A stretch of DNA of 64,000 nucleotides from JBJXHN01 sp046233135 (GCA_046233135.1 JBJXHN010000011.1:62001-126000), one strand, 5' to 3'; shown: positions 25,801 through 34,030, counted from the first letter of the stretch. Notes: generated from the sequence alone by a model not told the origin. Numbers and translations: made by a program.

Positions 25801-27191
25801 CCGAACTCTCGGCGAAGAACCAGCGGCTGCGCGTGCATTACCTGATGGAGCCGGGCTGGAAGGCAGATGCCGCCATTCAGGGGCTGGGCCGCACCAACCG
25901 GACCAATCAGGCGCAACCGCCGCTGTTCCGGCCGATTGCCTCCGATGTCAAAGCCGAGAAGCGCTTCCTCTCGACCATCGCCTGCCGCCTCGACACGCTG
26001 GGCGCGATCACACGCGGCCAGCGCCAGACCGGCGGGCAGGGGCTGTTCCGCCCCGAGGACAATCTGGAATCCGCCTATGCCCGCGATGCGTTGCGCCAGC
26101 TCTATCTACTGATCGTGCGCGGCAAGGTCGAGGGTTGCTCGCTCGAACGGTTTGAATCCGCTACCGGCCTGAAGCTGATGGACTCGACCGGCATCAAGGA
26201 CGAACTGCCGCCGATCACCACCTTTCTCAACCGCCTGCTGGCGCTGACCATCGAGTTGCAGGGCATCCTGTTCTCGGCCTTCGAGCAGCTTCTGCAGGCG
26301 CGGATCGACGGGGCGATTGCATCCGGCACCTATGACATGGGGCTGGAAACGCTGAAGGCCGAAAGCTTCATCGTCACGGACCGGCAGGTGATCCACACCC
26401 ATCCGGGCACCGGCGCGGAAACTCGGCTCCTGACCCTCACCGAGCGCAAGCGCAATCAGCCGGTCACGCTCGATGCAGTCCTGGCTGAACTGGATGATCC
26501 CCGCGCAAGATTGCTCATCAACGAGCGATCCGGTCGCGCCGCCGTGCAGATCACGACCACCAGCGTCATGCTGGATGATGGCGAGATCGAACGGCGTGTG
26601 CGGCTGATCCGGCCCATGGAGGCGATGAACATTCCGGTGCGGGCGATGGGCGAGACCCATTGGATCGAGGCCGGCCGTGCCGCCTTCACCGCGGCCTGGA
26701 AGGCGGAACTGGCCGAGGTGCCCGAGTTCACCGACAGCATCCTGCATATGGTGACAGGTTTGCTTCTGCCAATCTGGAAACGCCTGCCGCAGGACTCCTC
26801 CCGCGTCTATCGGCTCCAGACCGACGAGGGCGAGCGCATCATCGGTCGCCGGGTATCGCCGGCTTGGGCTGCCAATGCTTCGGCCAGTGGCGTCACCCGC
26901 AGCCTGACACCGGATGCCGCCTATGCCGCGCTGATCGAAGGTCGCACGATCCTTGATCTCGCCGAAGGGCTGCAACTGCGCCGCGTCCGGGTCATGGGCG
27001 CCAACCGGATCGAACTGACCGGCTTTACTGACGCAATGCGCGACCGGCTGCGGGCCTATGGCCTCTTCAGCGAGATAATCTCCTGGAAACTGCGCTTCTT
27101 CGTGCCGGTCGGCGCAACGGGACCGGAGATCACCGGCAAACTGCTTGACCGCTTCCCGGTTGAACGCATCGGTGAGCGGGAGGCCGCATAA
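22869..27191 (+). CDS. Methyltransferase fused to Strawberry-notch-like helicase (1440 residues)
   Basis: The N-terminal part is an adenine-methyltransferase-like domain: SAM motif EPSAGTG (144-150) and the catalytic-type NPPF (209-212). The middle is an SF2/SNO-type ATPase with GDGTGAGKGRQSAA (about 497-510), IIFDESHSMQNAGG (about 602-615), SATGATTVHNLAYA, and QGLGRTNRTNQAQPP in the second helicase lobe. This combination is common in ICEs and phages, where it is thought to modify or remodel element DNA, but its substrate is not known. The ATG at 22869 is used because no ribosome-binding site supports longer starts. It overlaps the next gene by one base (TAATG). Confidence 0.88.
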   Translation: MNMVFPVANPVTPLAAAPAILAAANLLLPHFERGQRVDAVTLRGAMETAFGASDATGAWDWKLAYEACEVATVLFLRKYGKALFRKAASPAARISVLAKIAGLLPTQTRRSEESQNFQQFSTPVPLGLAALTAAAITPDDRVLEPSAGTGLLAILAQTIGGSLILNELADTRADLLAQLFPAFAVTRFDAAQIDDHLAADAVPSVVLMNPPFSVMANVSGRVADAAYRHVASALARLAPGGRLVTITGAGFGPEASAWRDAFIRLQARGRVVFTAAVDGAVYAKHGTTIDTRLTVIDKLPADDPASFPASPGIAPDVATLIEWIEAHVPQRSPVSLPKIAVPALSAAPKTVRGYLARATTALPPAAPANDPEGVELAYETVDWTPPEGARLSDAIYEEYALQSLRIAGAQPHPTKLVQSAAMASVAPPRPSYRPMLPADICARLSDAQLETVIYAGEAHADHLAGAWTVDEHFDNVSAAPEDAAGSIRFRRGFMLGDGTGAGKGRQSAAIILDNWLRGRRKAIWISKSDKLIEDAQRDWSALGMERLLVTPLSRFPQGAKVTLSEGILFTTYATLRSDDRGEKVSRVKQIVEWLGSDFDGAIIFDESHSMQNAGGGKGERGDVAASQQGRAGLRLQHALPDARVVYVSATGATTVHNLAYAQRLGLWGGEDFPFQTRAEFVEAIEVGGVAAMEVLARDLRSLGLYTARSLSYDGVEYELIEHQLTDEQRHIYDSYAAAFAVIHGNLDAAMEAANITGGEGTLNRQAKSAARSAFESTKQRFFGHLLTSMKTPTLIRSIDADLEAGHAAVIQIVSTGEALMERRLSEIPTEEWNDISVDVTPREYVGSYLQHSFPVQLYEPFTDGEGNLSSRPVFRDGQPVECREAVARRDEMLEQLGSLPPVPGALDQIVQRFGTDMVAEVTGRSRRIVRKGDGASARLAVENRAPSANLAETSAFMDDQKRILVFSDAGGTGRSYHAELSAKNQRLRVHYLMEPGWKADAAIQGLGRTNRTNQAQPPLFRPIASDVKAEKRFLSTIACRLDTLGAITRGQRQTGGQGLFRPEDNLESAYARDALRQLYLLIVRGKVEGCSLERFESATGLKLMDSTGIKDELPPITTFLNRLLALTIELQGILFSAFEQLLQARIDGAIASGTYDMGLETLKAESFIVTDRQVIHTHPGTGAETRLLTLTERKRNQPVTLDAVLAELDDPRARLLINERSGRAAVQITTTSVMLDDGEIERRVRLIRPMEAMNIPVRAMGETHWIEAGRAAFTAAWKAELAEVPEFTDSILHMVTGLLLPIWKRLPQDSSRVYRLQTDEGERIIGRRVSPAWAANASASGVTRSLTPDAAYAALIEGRTILDLAEGLQLRRVRVMGANRIELTGFTDAMRDRLRAYGLFSEIISWKLRFFVPVGATGPEITGKLLDRFPVERIGEREAA

Positions 27192-28228
27192 TGGCGCGTC
27201 TCAACGCTTCCGAATTGGCGCAGCGTCTGGGCCGACAGGCCGAGGCGGTGTGCCGCTACTATCTGTCGAACGGGCGCAAACAGGGCAATTACTGGCAGGT
27301 TGGTGATGTCCGAAACACGGCTGGCCGCTCCATGTTCGTCCGACTGCACGACAGCATGAAAGGCGTTGCCGGTAAATGGCAGGACTCGGCCACGGGTGAA
27401 TATGGCGATCTGCTCGATGTCATACGGGACTCGCTCGGTCTGATCGACTTCGCAGACGTTGCCGAAGAAGCCCGGCGCTTCCTCAGCCTGCCGCATCCTG
27501 AACCGCAGCCGTCATCCCGTCCGTCCCGAACGCCAGCACCATCGGGATCATCCGAGGCCGCACGCCGCCTCTGGCGCATGACGCAGCCGCTGATCGGCAG
27601 TATCGCAGAAACGTATTTACGCGGACGCGGCATTACGGATTTACGCCAGACCGCAAATCTGCGCTTTCACCCCAACTGCTACTGTCGGCCCGAGGAGGAT
27701 GGCCCGACCGAAACATGGCCCGCCATGATCGCCGCCGTCACCGACTTCGATGGCAGGATCACCGGCGCACACCGCACATGGCTGGCCCCTGACGGTTCCG
27801 GCAAGGCACCTGTCGATCCGCCGAGGAAGGCAATGGGCGACCTGCTCGGACATGCGGTGCGTCTCGGTGATGCGCGGGATGTCATGGCAGCGGGGGAAGG
27901 TATAGAAACCATCCTGTCGCTGCGTCAGGCTCTGCCCACCATGCCGATGGTTTCCGCACTTTCGGCCGGACACCTCGCCGCCATCCTGTTCCCGCCGCAA
28001 CTGCGCAGGCTCTATATCGTCCGCGACAACGATCCGGCAGGTGACAGCGCCCGCGATAGCCTGGTGGACCGGGCGCACGAGGCCGGGATCGACGCCATCA
28101 CGCTCTCGCCCATGATGGGGGACTTCAACGAAGATCTCGCAACTTACGGGCTGGATGCCGTTCGGGCAGAGATCCGGGTGCAAATCGCTCCCGAGGACGT
28201 CAGCCGCTTCATGGCATCAATCGCATAG
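27191..28228 (+). CDS. Toprim-domain, primase-like protein
   Basis: A 345-residue protein. The N-terminal ~100 residues include a zinc-free primase-like region (GNYWQVGDVRNTAGRSMFVRL; KWQDSATGEYGDLLDVIR). The C-terminal half is a Toprim domain with the glutamate in VMAAGEGIETILSLRQ and the DxD-type YIVRDNDPAGDSARD. Such proteins accompany the helicase-methyltransferase in ICEs and may prime DNA synthesis on transferred strands. It starts in an overlap with the preceding stop, so they form one unit. Confidence 0.85.
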   Translation: MARLNASELAQRLGRQAEAVCRYYLSNGRKQGNYWQVGDVRNTAGRSMFVRLHDSMKGVAGKWQDSATGEYGDLLDVIRDSLGLIDFADVAEEARRFLSLPHPEPQPSSRPSRTPAPSGSSEAARRLWRMTQPLIGSIAETYLRGRGITDLRQTANLRFHPNCYCRPEEDGPTETWPAMIAAVTDFDGRITGAHRTWLAPDGSGKAPVDPPRKAMGDLLGHAVRLGDARDVMAAGEGIETILSLRQALPTMPMVSALSAGHLAAILFPPQLRRLYIVRDNDPAGDSARDSLVDRAHEAGIDAITLSPMMGDFNEDLATYGLDAVRAEIRVQIAPEDVSRFMASIA

Positions 28229-28380
28229 CCGGTACGGGGCCGTGATCGGGGCGTTCCGATCCTGTCATGCGCATAGGCTGCATCCTGTCATCAGTAGAGG
28301 ACCGCGCCTTGGCCTTCCGAGAGGGCGATCGGCCCACAAACGCTCCGGTCAGGCAATGGCGGCGCCCGACTGATTTCCGT
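28229..28380. other. Non-coding spacer
   Basis: No gene or clear signal between the Toprim stop and the leader of the DUF2493 gene. Confidence 0.5.
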
Positions 28381-28534
28381 CGGCGGCAGAGCCGCCTTTA
28401 CAGCGCGAAACAAATCAGCCCGGCTTTGCCATCAAGGCCCTCGCCAGAGGCTCGCGCTGCCAGACCGGAGCGCCCGTGAGCTTTCGTCGCCATGAAGGCC
28501 GCGACGGTCGCGGTCCAACTGACGGAAGCATCCC
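28381..28534 (+). promoter_or_regulatory. Long leader, family II, copy 1 (before DUF2493)
   Basis: It starts with the hairpin GGCGGC-AGA-GCCGCC, then GCGCGAAACAA, and 120 nt later a TCGCCATGAAGGCCGCGACG segment followed by ACGGAAG and the ATG. The leader before the DUF736 gene at 32031 has the same order and spacing, so the two are homologous. Confidence 0.55.
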
Positions 28535-29461
28535 ATGTACGCGCACGACGATTTCGAACCCGACCACAGCACGTCCCCGACCGGCCATGCCATCGAAGAA
28601 CTCGAACTCTACGGCTACCGCCCCTCGGAAGACGAGGCCGATCCCCGGATCACACCCGAAGATCACGCCATCCAGGGCGCAGTCTCCGACATCTTCGACG
28701 CCCTGATTTCCACCATGGCCGATACCAGCCTCGATTTCGACCTCGACGAAATCCTCTGGTCCACCGTCAACACCTTCCACCGCGCTGTCGAGCGGATCGA
28801 GACCAAACTCGACGATAACGAGCAGGCACAGAAGCGCCTTCAGCGCGAACAGGATGGCAGCGAGGTCAAATCCGTCCAGCTCGAAACCCTGATCGGCGCG
28901 GGCCAAAGCCTGATCGAGCGCCGCGACAGCATGGAAACCTTCCGCGATACCGCCGCCGACATCTATCTGCGCACCATCGGAACGCCCTGGTCACAACGCT
29001 CCGGGTCACGGGTCAACCATCGCCAGATGACTTCGGCCATGATCGACAGCCGCGACTTCATCGCCGCAAAACGCCGGGCTGACAACGAGGTGCTGCTGCC
29101 CGCCGGACCAAAGATCGCCTTCTCGGGCGGAGACACCACCGATCATCGGACGATCTGGGCCAAGCTCGATCAAGTCCACGCCAAGCACCCGGACATGGTG
29201 CTGATGCACGGCGGATCGCCCAAGGGTGCGGAACGCATCGCGGCCACCTGGGCCAATAACCGCAAGGTCGCACAGGTCGCTTTCAAACCCGACTGGGTGA
29301 AACATGCCAAGGCAGCACCCTTCAAGCGCAACGACCAGATGCTCGCCACGATGCCGATCGGAGTCATCATCTTCCCCGGCACGGGCATTCAGGACAACCT
29401 GGCCGATAAGGCCCGCAAGATGGGCATCCCGGTCTATCGCTTCGGGACCGGCAGCGCGTGA
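28535..29461 (+). CDS. DUF2493 (SLOG-type) protein
   Basis: A 308-residue protein. The N-terminal half is acidic and helical. The C-terminal DUF2493 domain (about 190-305) has KIAFSGGDTTDHRTIWAKLD, MVLMHGGSPKGAERIAATWA, VAFKPDWVKHAKAAPFKRND and VIIFPGTGIQDNLADKA: a Rossmann-like SLOG fold that binds nucleotide-derived ligands. DUF2493 proteins are frequent in ICEs and some SLOG relatives act in defence signalling; a role in nucleotide sensing is only an inference. Confidence 0.87.
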   Translation: MYAHDDFEPDHSTSPTGHAIEELELYGYRPSEDEADPRITPEDHAIQGAVSDIFDALISTMADTSLDFDLDEILWSTVNTFHRAVERIETKLDDNEQAQKRLQREQDGSEVKSVQLETLIGAGQSLIERRDSMETFRDTAADIYLRTIGTPWSQRSGSRVNHRQMTSAMIDSRDFIAAKRRADNEVLLPAGPKIAFSGGDTTDHRTIWAKLDQVHAKHPDMVLMHGGSPKGAERIAATWANNRKVAQVAFKPDWVKHAKAAPFKRNDQMLATMPIGVIIFPGTGIQDNLADKARKMGIPVYRFGTGSA

Positions 29462-29612
29462 GCGCTGCCTTCCCACCTCATCATGAGCATGACGATAGCG
29501 CTCGCCGACCATTCCATGTCGCACAGACAGGCATATTCATGCTATATGTCGCAGTGCGCCGTGGTGGTGGTGGAAGGCGCAACCGTCCAACCTTTTGCAC
29601 GGAGACACCACC

Positions 29613-30053
29613 ATGATCGTTCTTGGAATCCTCGTTTCCATCGCAGCCATCGGCGCCATGTGCTGGTTGCTGTTCAATCTCGCCGTATTCGCCCTGCCGT
29701 TCTTCATCGGTCTGAACTCAGGCATCTGGGCCTATGGCACAGGAGCTGGTTGGCTCGGCGGCATCGTCGTCGGTCTTCTTGCCGCTGGTCTAACACTGGC
29801 CGTCGGTCAAGGCCTGCTCATGCTGATCCGCCCGATCTGGGCGCGTCTGCTAATTGCTCTGGCCTTCGTCGCTCCGGCGGGGATGGCCGGATTCTATGCC
29901 ACGCTCGGTATTGTCAAACACATGATGCCGTCTGAGACATGGCAGATCATCTTCTCGGTGATCGGCGCGGTTGCAGTGGGCGTGACGGCGTTCCTGCGCG
30001 TTGCGGGCATGGCGGCAGCCGGTCCAGCGAACGAGAGCTTCGCGCGCGCTTGA
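29613..30053 (+). CDS. Small membrane protein with a replaced 3' end
   Basis: A 146-residue protein with at least four membrane helices (MIVLGILVSIAAIGAMCWLLFNLAVFALPFFIG; WLGGIVVGLLAAGLTLAVG; LIALAFVAPAGMAGFYATL; IIFSVIGAVAVGVTAFLRV). ATG at 29613 follows GGAG; a TTG at 29595 is less likely. The family is known in ICEs without function. The last 15 codons (MAAAGPANESFARA-stop) recur, diverged, 1.4 kb downstream as MAAAGPADGNLART-stop in an orphan copy: the tail seems to have been exchanged when the DUF3800 module inserted. Confidence 0.8.
   Translation: MIVLGILVSIAAIGAMCWLLFNLAVFALPFFIGLNSGIWAYGTGAGWLGGIVVGLLAAGLTLAVGQGLLMLIRPIWARLLIALAFVAPAGMAGFYATLGIVKHMMPSETWQIIFSVIGAVAVGVTAFLRVAGMAAAGPANESFARA
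30010..30029 (+). repeat. Direct repeat, left copy, flanking the DUF3800 insert
   Basis: The 20 bases TGGCGGCAGCCGGTCCAGCG are identical to 31418-31437. The left copy lies in the 3' end of the membrane-protein gene. Confidence 0.85.
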
Positions 30054-30154
30054 AATTCCTTGCGTGGTTACTTGGAGCCCAAAGTGACACATCCGTGCCA
30101 GCGCGTTGTCCGTTTTCCTTTGGTGAAAGTAACAATACGTATTAGTTTGATCGG

Positions 30155-31282
30155 ATGATTGATGTCGACGAAATACGTAATCCACAAATTCAGATGTTCG
30201 GGCTGACAGGGGCAGACACCGTCTACACGTTTTACCATGACGAGACGAACAACATCCGCAAGCTTCATGTCGGCGAGCAGGGGCTAAACGTCCCCGAGCT
30301 GAAAACATTTGTTCTCGGCGGCGTTGTTCATGAAGGACCGCAGCGCCCACTGGACCTTTCATCGCTTCGCCAGGTTATGCGCATTCAGCCTTCAGCGCAT
30401 GAGATCAAACTTAAACATGTCGCGAAGGGTGAATTCCTTGACATCCTTAAATCGAGCAAGTTAACCGCGTTTTTGCAGTGGATCGCCGACAACGACCTGA
30501 TGCTGCACTATCACGAGCTTGATCCCTTGTACTGGTCGGTTGTCGATGTGATCGACTCCATTTTGCCAGAACTCGGGAACTCAATGCTGATTGAATATCA
30601 TGCACTCTTGAAAAGCGATTTCGCAGAAATCGTCAGGCATGAGCTGCCGTTTGTGGTCGATCTGTTCCGCCGGTATGATTATCCGGATATCGCTCCGCAG
30701 AACCGAGAGCCGTTTCTGAACGAGCTGATCGATCTTGTTGAAAGAAATGCGGGCCTTCTTGATGAAGGGATGAATGCAATGATGCTCAAGGGCGTCCTGC
30801 AGGCAGGCCGTTCTCTGGATGAGCTTGCGTTTATCGAAGGGTTTTCCGCGCGTAAACTGATTGAAGATTTCAGCGCCTTTTATCGCAACCGTGTAGCCGT
30901 TTTCAAAAATTCTAAGCACATCATGGACATGGAAACAGAAATCCGTGATGCTTTCGAGGACGTGCAGCTTTCCTGTAATGGCGAGCCTTTCACTAATTAC
31001 CTATTTTCAGATTCGCACTCGGAAGCCGGAATTCAGCTCTCGGACATTGCAGTCGGCGTGATTGGCAAGATGCATACTTATCTGTCCCAAACATCGGCGG
31101 AAGAGGTCGACAGAGAACGTGCGGCCCTGACTGGAGCTGCTCTGGAAAATGCCGAATTGCTCCGCGACCTGATCGATAATTCCAATGCCGCCAATCCGGC
31201 GTTTCTACATCACGTTGCCAGCCTACATGACATTGATAAACTGGATCGGTTTCTTCGCTTTGCCGATGGTCGATATGCATAG
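30155..31282 (+). CDS. DUF3800-like protein
   Basis: A 375-residue protein. VYTFYHDETNNIRKL near the start and SDSHSEAGIQLSDIAVGVIGK near residue 300 match the two acidic-residue regions of the DUF3800 family, which has an RNase H-like fold and is thought to include nucleases. The sequence looks lower in GC than the genes around it. The ATG at 30155 has no clear ribosome-binding site; a second Met at 30194 is possible. The gene sits alone between two copies of a 20-bp repeat, which marks it as a recent acquisition. The family occurs often in mobile elements and defence islands; its role here is unknown. Confidence 0.75.
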   Translation: MIDVDEIRNPQIQMFGLTGADTVYTFYHDETNNIRKLHVGEQGLNVPELKTFVLGGVVHEGPQRPLDLSSLRQVMRIQPSAHEIKLKHVAKGEFLDILKSSKLTAFLQWIADNDLMLHYHELDPLYWSVVDVIDSILPELGNSMLIEYHALLKSDFAEIVRHELPFVVDLFRRYDYPDIAPQNREPFLNELIDLVERNAGLLDEGMNAMMLKGVLQAGRSLDELAFIEGFSARKLIEDFSAFYRNRVAVFKNSKHIMDMETEIRDAFEDVQLSCNGEPFTNYLFSDSHSEAGIQLSDIAVGVIGKMHTYLSQTSAEEVDRERAALTGAALENAELLRDLIDNSNAANPAFLHHVASLHDIDKLDRFLRFADGRYA

Positions 31283-31880
31283 AAACCGCAGACTGAGTAC
31301 ACACGATGTGTAGAGCTCAGTTTCCTCACTAGAACAAGGGAAAGAAAGGTAGCTTTGTCCCGCAGAACAGTCATGGCCTCCATCGTAGCATAGCTGCTTT
31401 TCGACCCAAAGTGGGCCTGGCGGCAGCCGGTCCAGCGGACGGGAACCTTGCACGCACCTGAACCGCAACGATCCGTTGATGGCGACCAGAAGCGGGAGTG
31501 GATCATCTTCCATCTTCGTCAGGAAAATGGTGGCAGACAGCGACCAGGCATCGGTTCAGCTTGAGTCACAGACGCGGCCCATAGGAGCGCAGAACTGTCC
31601 GCAGCAGCGTTTGTGGTCTGACCAGAACCCGGTTGGGGGCAATGCCGGTAGAACAGGCCGGGAAGAAAGATGCGCATGGCCTGAGACGCAGGGCGACAGG
31701 CAAGGCCGGTGTTACCCGTCTGGTCATCATGATGGGCTTCAAGATTGCCACGTCTCCGTTCAGCCCCCCGTGTCTCGACCGCTCCAAACGGCCTCTTCAA
31801 TGGCCTGATCTGTCCGAAGAACAGCGCGATGCGCTTCGACCGCTTTAGCGCAACAGCGTCGTCACAACTTTCTTCCCCTG
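31283..31880. other. About 600-bp stretch without a credible gene
   Basis: It holds the right copy of the 20-bp repeat and the orphan 3' tail of the membrane-protein gene (to about 31462). A TACACA-CGA-TGTGTA palindrome lies around 31299-31313. Open frames in this part are shadows with unlikely composition. Confidence 0.5.
31418..31462 (+). repeat. Direct repeat, right copy, plus orphan gene tail
   Basis: After the 20 identical bases the right copy continues in the same frame to encode MAAAGPADGNLART and a stop, clearly homologous to the present end of the membrane-protein gene (MAAAGPANESFARA). It is a detached 3' end, probably the original one. Confidence 0.75.
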
Positions 31881-32030
31881 ACGGCAGAGCCGCCATTCCG
31901 CGCGGAACAAGAAAGTTCCTCCTGTGCTGTCCAGCCCCCAAAGGGCGTGCGCCAGCGTTCGTCTCCGGCCCGTCGATCGCCATAGAGGCCGCAATGGTGC
32001 GGGCTCGGAAACGGAAAACGGAGACTTAAA
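31881..32030 (+). promoter_or_regulatory. Long leader, family II, copy 2 (before DUF736)
   Basis: Hairpin CGGC-AGA-GCCG, then GCGCGGAACAA, and farther on TCGCCATAGAGGCCGCAATG and ACGGAGACTT before the ATG. It matches the leader at 28381-28534 in order and spacing. Confidence 0.55.
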
Positions 32031-32357
32031 ATGGCAACCATCGGCACCTTCAAGAAGACCGGCTCGAACGACTTCACCGGCGAAATCGTCACCCTCAGCG
32101 TCCAGGCCAAAGGCGTGCGCATCGTTCCCGACCTGCGCGCCACCGGCGAGAACGCCCCCAGCCACCGGGTTCTGGTCGGCCGCGCCGAAATCGGCGCCGC
32201 CTGGTCCAAGCGCTCCAACGAGGGCCGCGACTATCTGGGCCTCAAGCTGGACGATCCGAGCTTCAACGCCCCGATCTATGCCAACCTCTTCGATGACGAA
32301 GAAGGCGACACCTTCTCCCTCATCTGGTCCCGCCCCAACGGTCGCCGCGGCGACTGA
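32031..32357 (+). CDS. DUF736-family protein, first copy
   Basis: A 108-residue protein: MATIGTFKKTGSNDFTGEIVTLSVQAKGVRIVPD ... WSKRSNEGRDYLGLKLDDPSFNAPIYANLFDDEEGDTFSLIWSR. This is the full DUF736 pattern, a small beta-rich protein almost always encoded on ICEs and conjugative plasmids; function unknown. It has a homologous second copy at 37789. The gene carries its own long leader and ends at a strong terminator. Confidence 0.92.
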   Translation: MATIGTFKKTGSNDFTGEIVTLSVQAKGVRIVPDLRATGENAPSHRVLVGRAEIGAAWSKRSNEGRDYLGLKLDDPSFNAPIYANLFDDEEGDTFSLIWSRPNGRRGD

Positions 32358-32367
32358 GGCGCGGAAC

Positions 32368-32399
32368 AAAGGCCCCGACCGCAAGGTCGGGGCCTTTCT
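32368..32399. terminator. Bidirectional terminator
   Basis: AAAGGCCCCGACC (32368-32380), loop GCAA, GGTCGGGGCCTTT (32385-32397): a 13-bp perfect stem flanked by A and T runs on both sides. It lies between the DUF736 gene and the convergent small gene, and could serve both. Confidence 0.9.
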
Positions 32400-32683
32400 C
32401 ATACCCGCAGGAACGCTGTCACGCCCACCGCAACCGCTACACCCGGTTCTCCACCCGCACGCCGGGCATGCGGACGAACTCCTTTTACCACGATCAGCCA
32501 CTCGCTGCGGGCGTGTGCGCCGATCTGCATGTCGTGCGGCCCGCAATGCGTGCCCGCGCGCTCCAACTCGGCGCGGGCCTGCCCAAAATGGGCGGCCGCC
32601 TTGTCGCCCTGCGGGCCGCGCTCTCGTCTGCGCCGGAACCGCGCAATCGCGCGTTTGCGCCATTCGGCTTCGATCACTGGCAC
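32399..32683 (-). CDS. Small basic protein, hypothetical
   Basis: A frame of about 94 residues from a GTG (VPVIEAEWRKRAIARFRRRRERGPQGDKAAAHFGQARAELERAG ... ARSEWLIVVKGVR). The amino-acid pattern looks real and continues upstream of the GTG (HPDDIP), but there is no ATG in frame, so the true start is uncertain or the 5' end is damaged. It ends at the bidirectional terminator. No family recognised. Confidence 0.45.
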   Translation of the reverse strand: MPVIEAEWRKRAIARFRRRRERGPQGDKAAAHFGQARAELERAGTHCGPHDMQIGAHARSEWLIVVKGVRPHARRAGGEPGVAVAVGVTAFLRV

Positions 32684-32866
32684 CGGAATGTCGTCAGGGT
32701 GTCTCCCATGTGACGCGCTAAAGTGCTAACGAGAGATTCTTTAATGGATTGATCGGGTTAGGCGATCCACTTATCGCGTTAGATACGCTACCGCAAAACC
32801 ATTCGATACCGCAGCCTTTTCAAGTCGGACGTAGCCTTGTGCCGTCCGGCTTTGGGAGGACGCGCC

Positions 32867-33662
32867 ATGCAGAGCATAGATTGGCGTACTCCGGCGGCCT
32901 ATAAACGCATTAAAGACCTTCCGCCCGCCGGTTTCGCCTGGGAATATCTTCGTCGCAACGAAGACTATCGCCGTGACGTCGAGAGACTCGCGCATAGGAG
33001 AGAACCCGCGGGAGAAGAGGTTAACGCCTTTGCTTCCCGCTGGGGGGTGCGATTTCGCACACGACCCCGACGCGCAGCCTGACGGCGCACCGCCTTTCTG
33101 GTCGCCGCATTTCAATCCGCAGGCCATTATTCTGTCTCCGGTCGAGCAGAACGATCCGGATGGCGGGCGGCTTGTCGCTCTTGCACATCTGGATGGCCTG
33201 ATCCTGCGCCGCGCACCGGATGGCTGGCACGCAATCTGGCGTGTCGGTGGGATGGAGCATCAATTCTGGCTGCCACAGGGCGCAATCGATGCGGCTGCTT
33301 TCTATGCTGCAATCTTGCCCATGGATGAGTTCATGGAATTACGCGCCCATGCGGCCCGCCGCCTCTGGCGGTGCCTGACGGGCCGCTCTCCGGGGCCGGA
33401 TATTCGCGCCATGCCAGCGCAGCTTCGGCAATGGCACCTTCTGTCGCTGCGGGCGCTGGACGCACGGCTGCACGGCGAAAGCTATCGCGCCGTTGCCGAA
33501 GTCCTGCTCGGCTTCCGTGGCGACAAGGAAGATTTCGAGACTGATCCGCGCAAGAACAAGGCACGTCGTCTTGTTGCCCACGGCATCAGGATGATGCGCG
33601 GAGGCTATCGGCTGCTTTTGCATTATCCGGTCAAGCCGATTCCACGATCAAAAGGCGACTGA
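32867..33662 (+). pseudogene. DUF6499/DUF2285-type regulator, frameshifted
   Basis: A 71-codon frame from ATG 32867 (MQSIDWRTPAAYKRIKDLPPAGFAWEYLRRNEDYRRD; the DUF6499-type start, good GGGAGGA) breaks off at 33082, and the second half (FWSPHFNPQAIILSPVE ... YRAVAEVLLGFRGDKEDFE ... VAHGIRMMRGGYRLLL, the DUF2285 domain) continues in another frame to 33662. The frames join if one G is skipped in the G6 run at 33042-33047 (WGCDFAHDPDAQ). This is either an inactivating frameshift, a sequencing error, or a +1 slippery site. The intact proteins of this type are probable DNA-binding regulators of ICE transfer. Confidence 0.8.
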
Positions 33663-33669
33663 GGCAATC

Positions 33670-33966
33670 TCACCGATTCCTGTTTGCCGCAGCCTGTTCC
33701 AGTATTTGCCTGTAACCTTCCCGCGACAGCCATTGAGCGCGTTCGAGATGGCTCTGCCAGCATCGCCGGGTGCGCATCTCATCTGATGCCGGATCGCGGT
33801 GCAGAACAATTCGCGCCACTTCCTTCCAGTCGGCTTCCTCGGACTTGGCGTCCAGAATACGCAGATAGGTCACGAAGTGCTGCTCGTCATAGGCGGTGAT
33901 GATATGGCCGGACGGGGCCAGATCATCTACATCGGGGTCAAGTTCGACGGGTGCTTTCACGGTCAT
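33670..33966 (-). CDS. DUF2285-like small regulator
   Basis: A 98-residue protein: HIITAYDEQHFVTYLRILDAKSEEADWKEVARIVLHRDPASDEMRTRRCWQSHLERAQWLSREGYRQILE. The 'W.EVARIVL..DP......R..W.SHLERA.W....GYR.LL' pattern is shared with DUF2285-type proteins of ICEs and has the look of a helical DNA-binding domain. It points towards and nearly meets the frameshifted regulator gene. Its promoter would lie next to the structured stretch at 33982-34198. Confidence 0.75.
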   Translation of the reverse strand: MTVKAPVELDPDVDDLAPSGHIITAYDEQHFVTYLRILDAKSEEADWKEVARIVLHRDPASDEMRTRRCWQSHLERAQWLSREGYRQILEQAAANRNR

Positions 33967-33981
33967 TCCCCTTCTTTCAGA

Positions 33982-34016
33982 AGAGTTTCTGCGGTTCGCC
34001 CCCGCAATAAAACTCT
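33982..34016. other. Two-step hairpin upstream of the structured element
   Basis: AGAGTTT (33982-33988) pairs with AAACTCT (34010-34016) and TGCGG (33990-33994) with CCGCA (34002-34006). It could end the leftward transcript start region or be the first hairpin of the neighbouring RNA candidate. Confidence 0.5.
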
Positions 34017-34030
34017 CTGACTCCTGGTGA

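Noticed and set aside
31519..31983. 154-codon minus-strand frame in the gap before DUF736
   Set aside because: Low-quality composition, no start signal, and it lies across the conserved leader of the DUF736 gene.
31845..32663. 272-codon minus-strand frame over DUF736
   Set aside because: Antisense shadow of the DUF736 gene and its leader.
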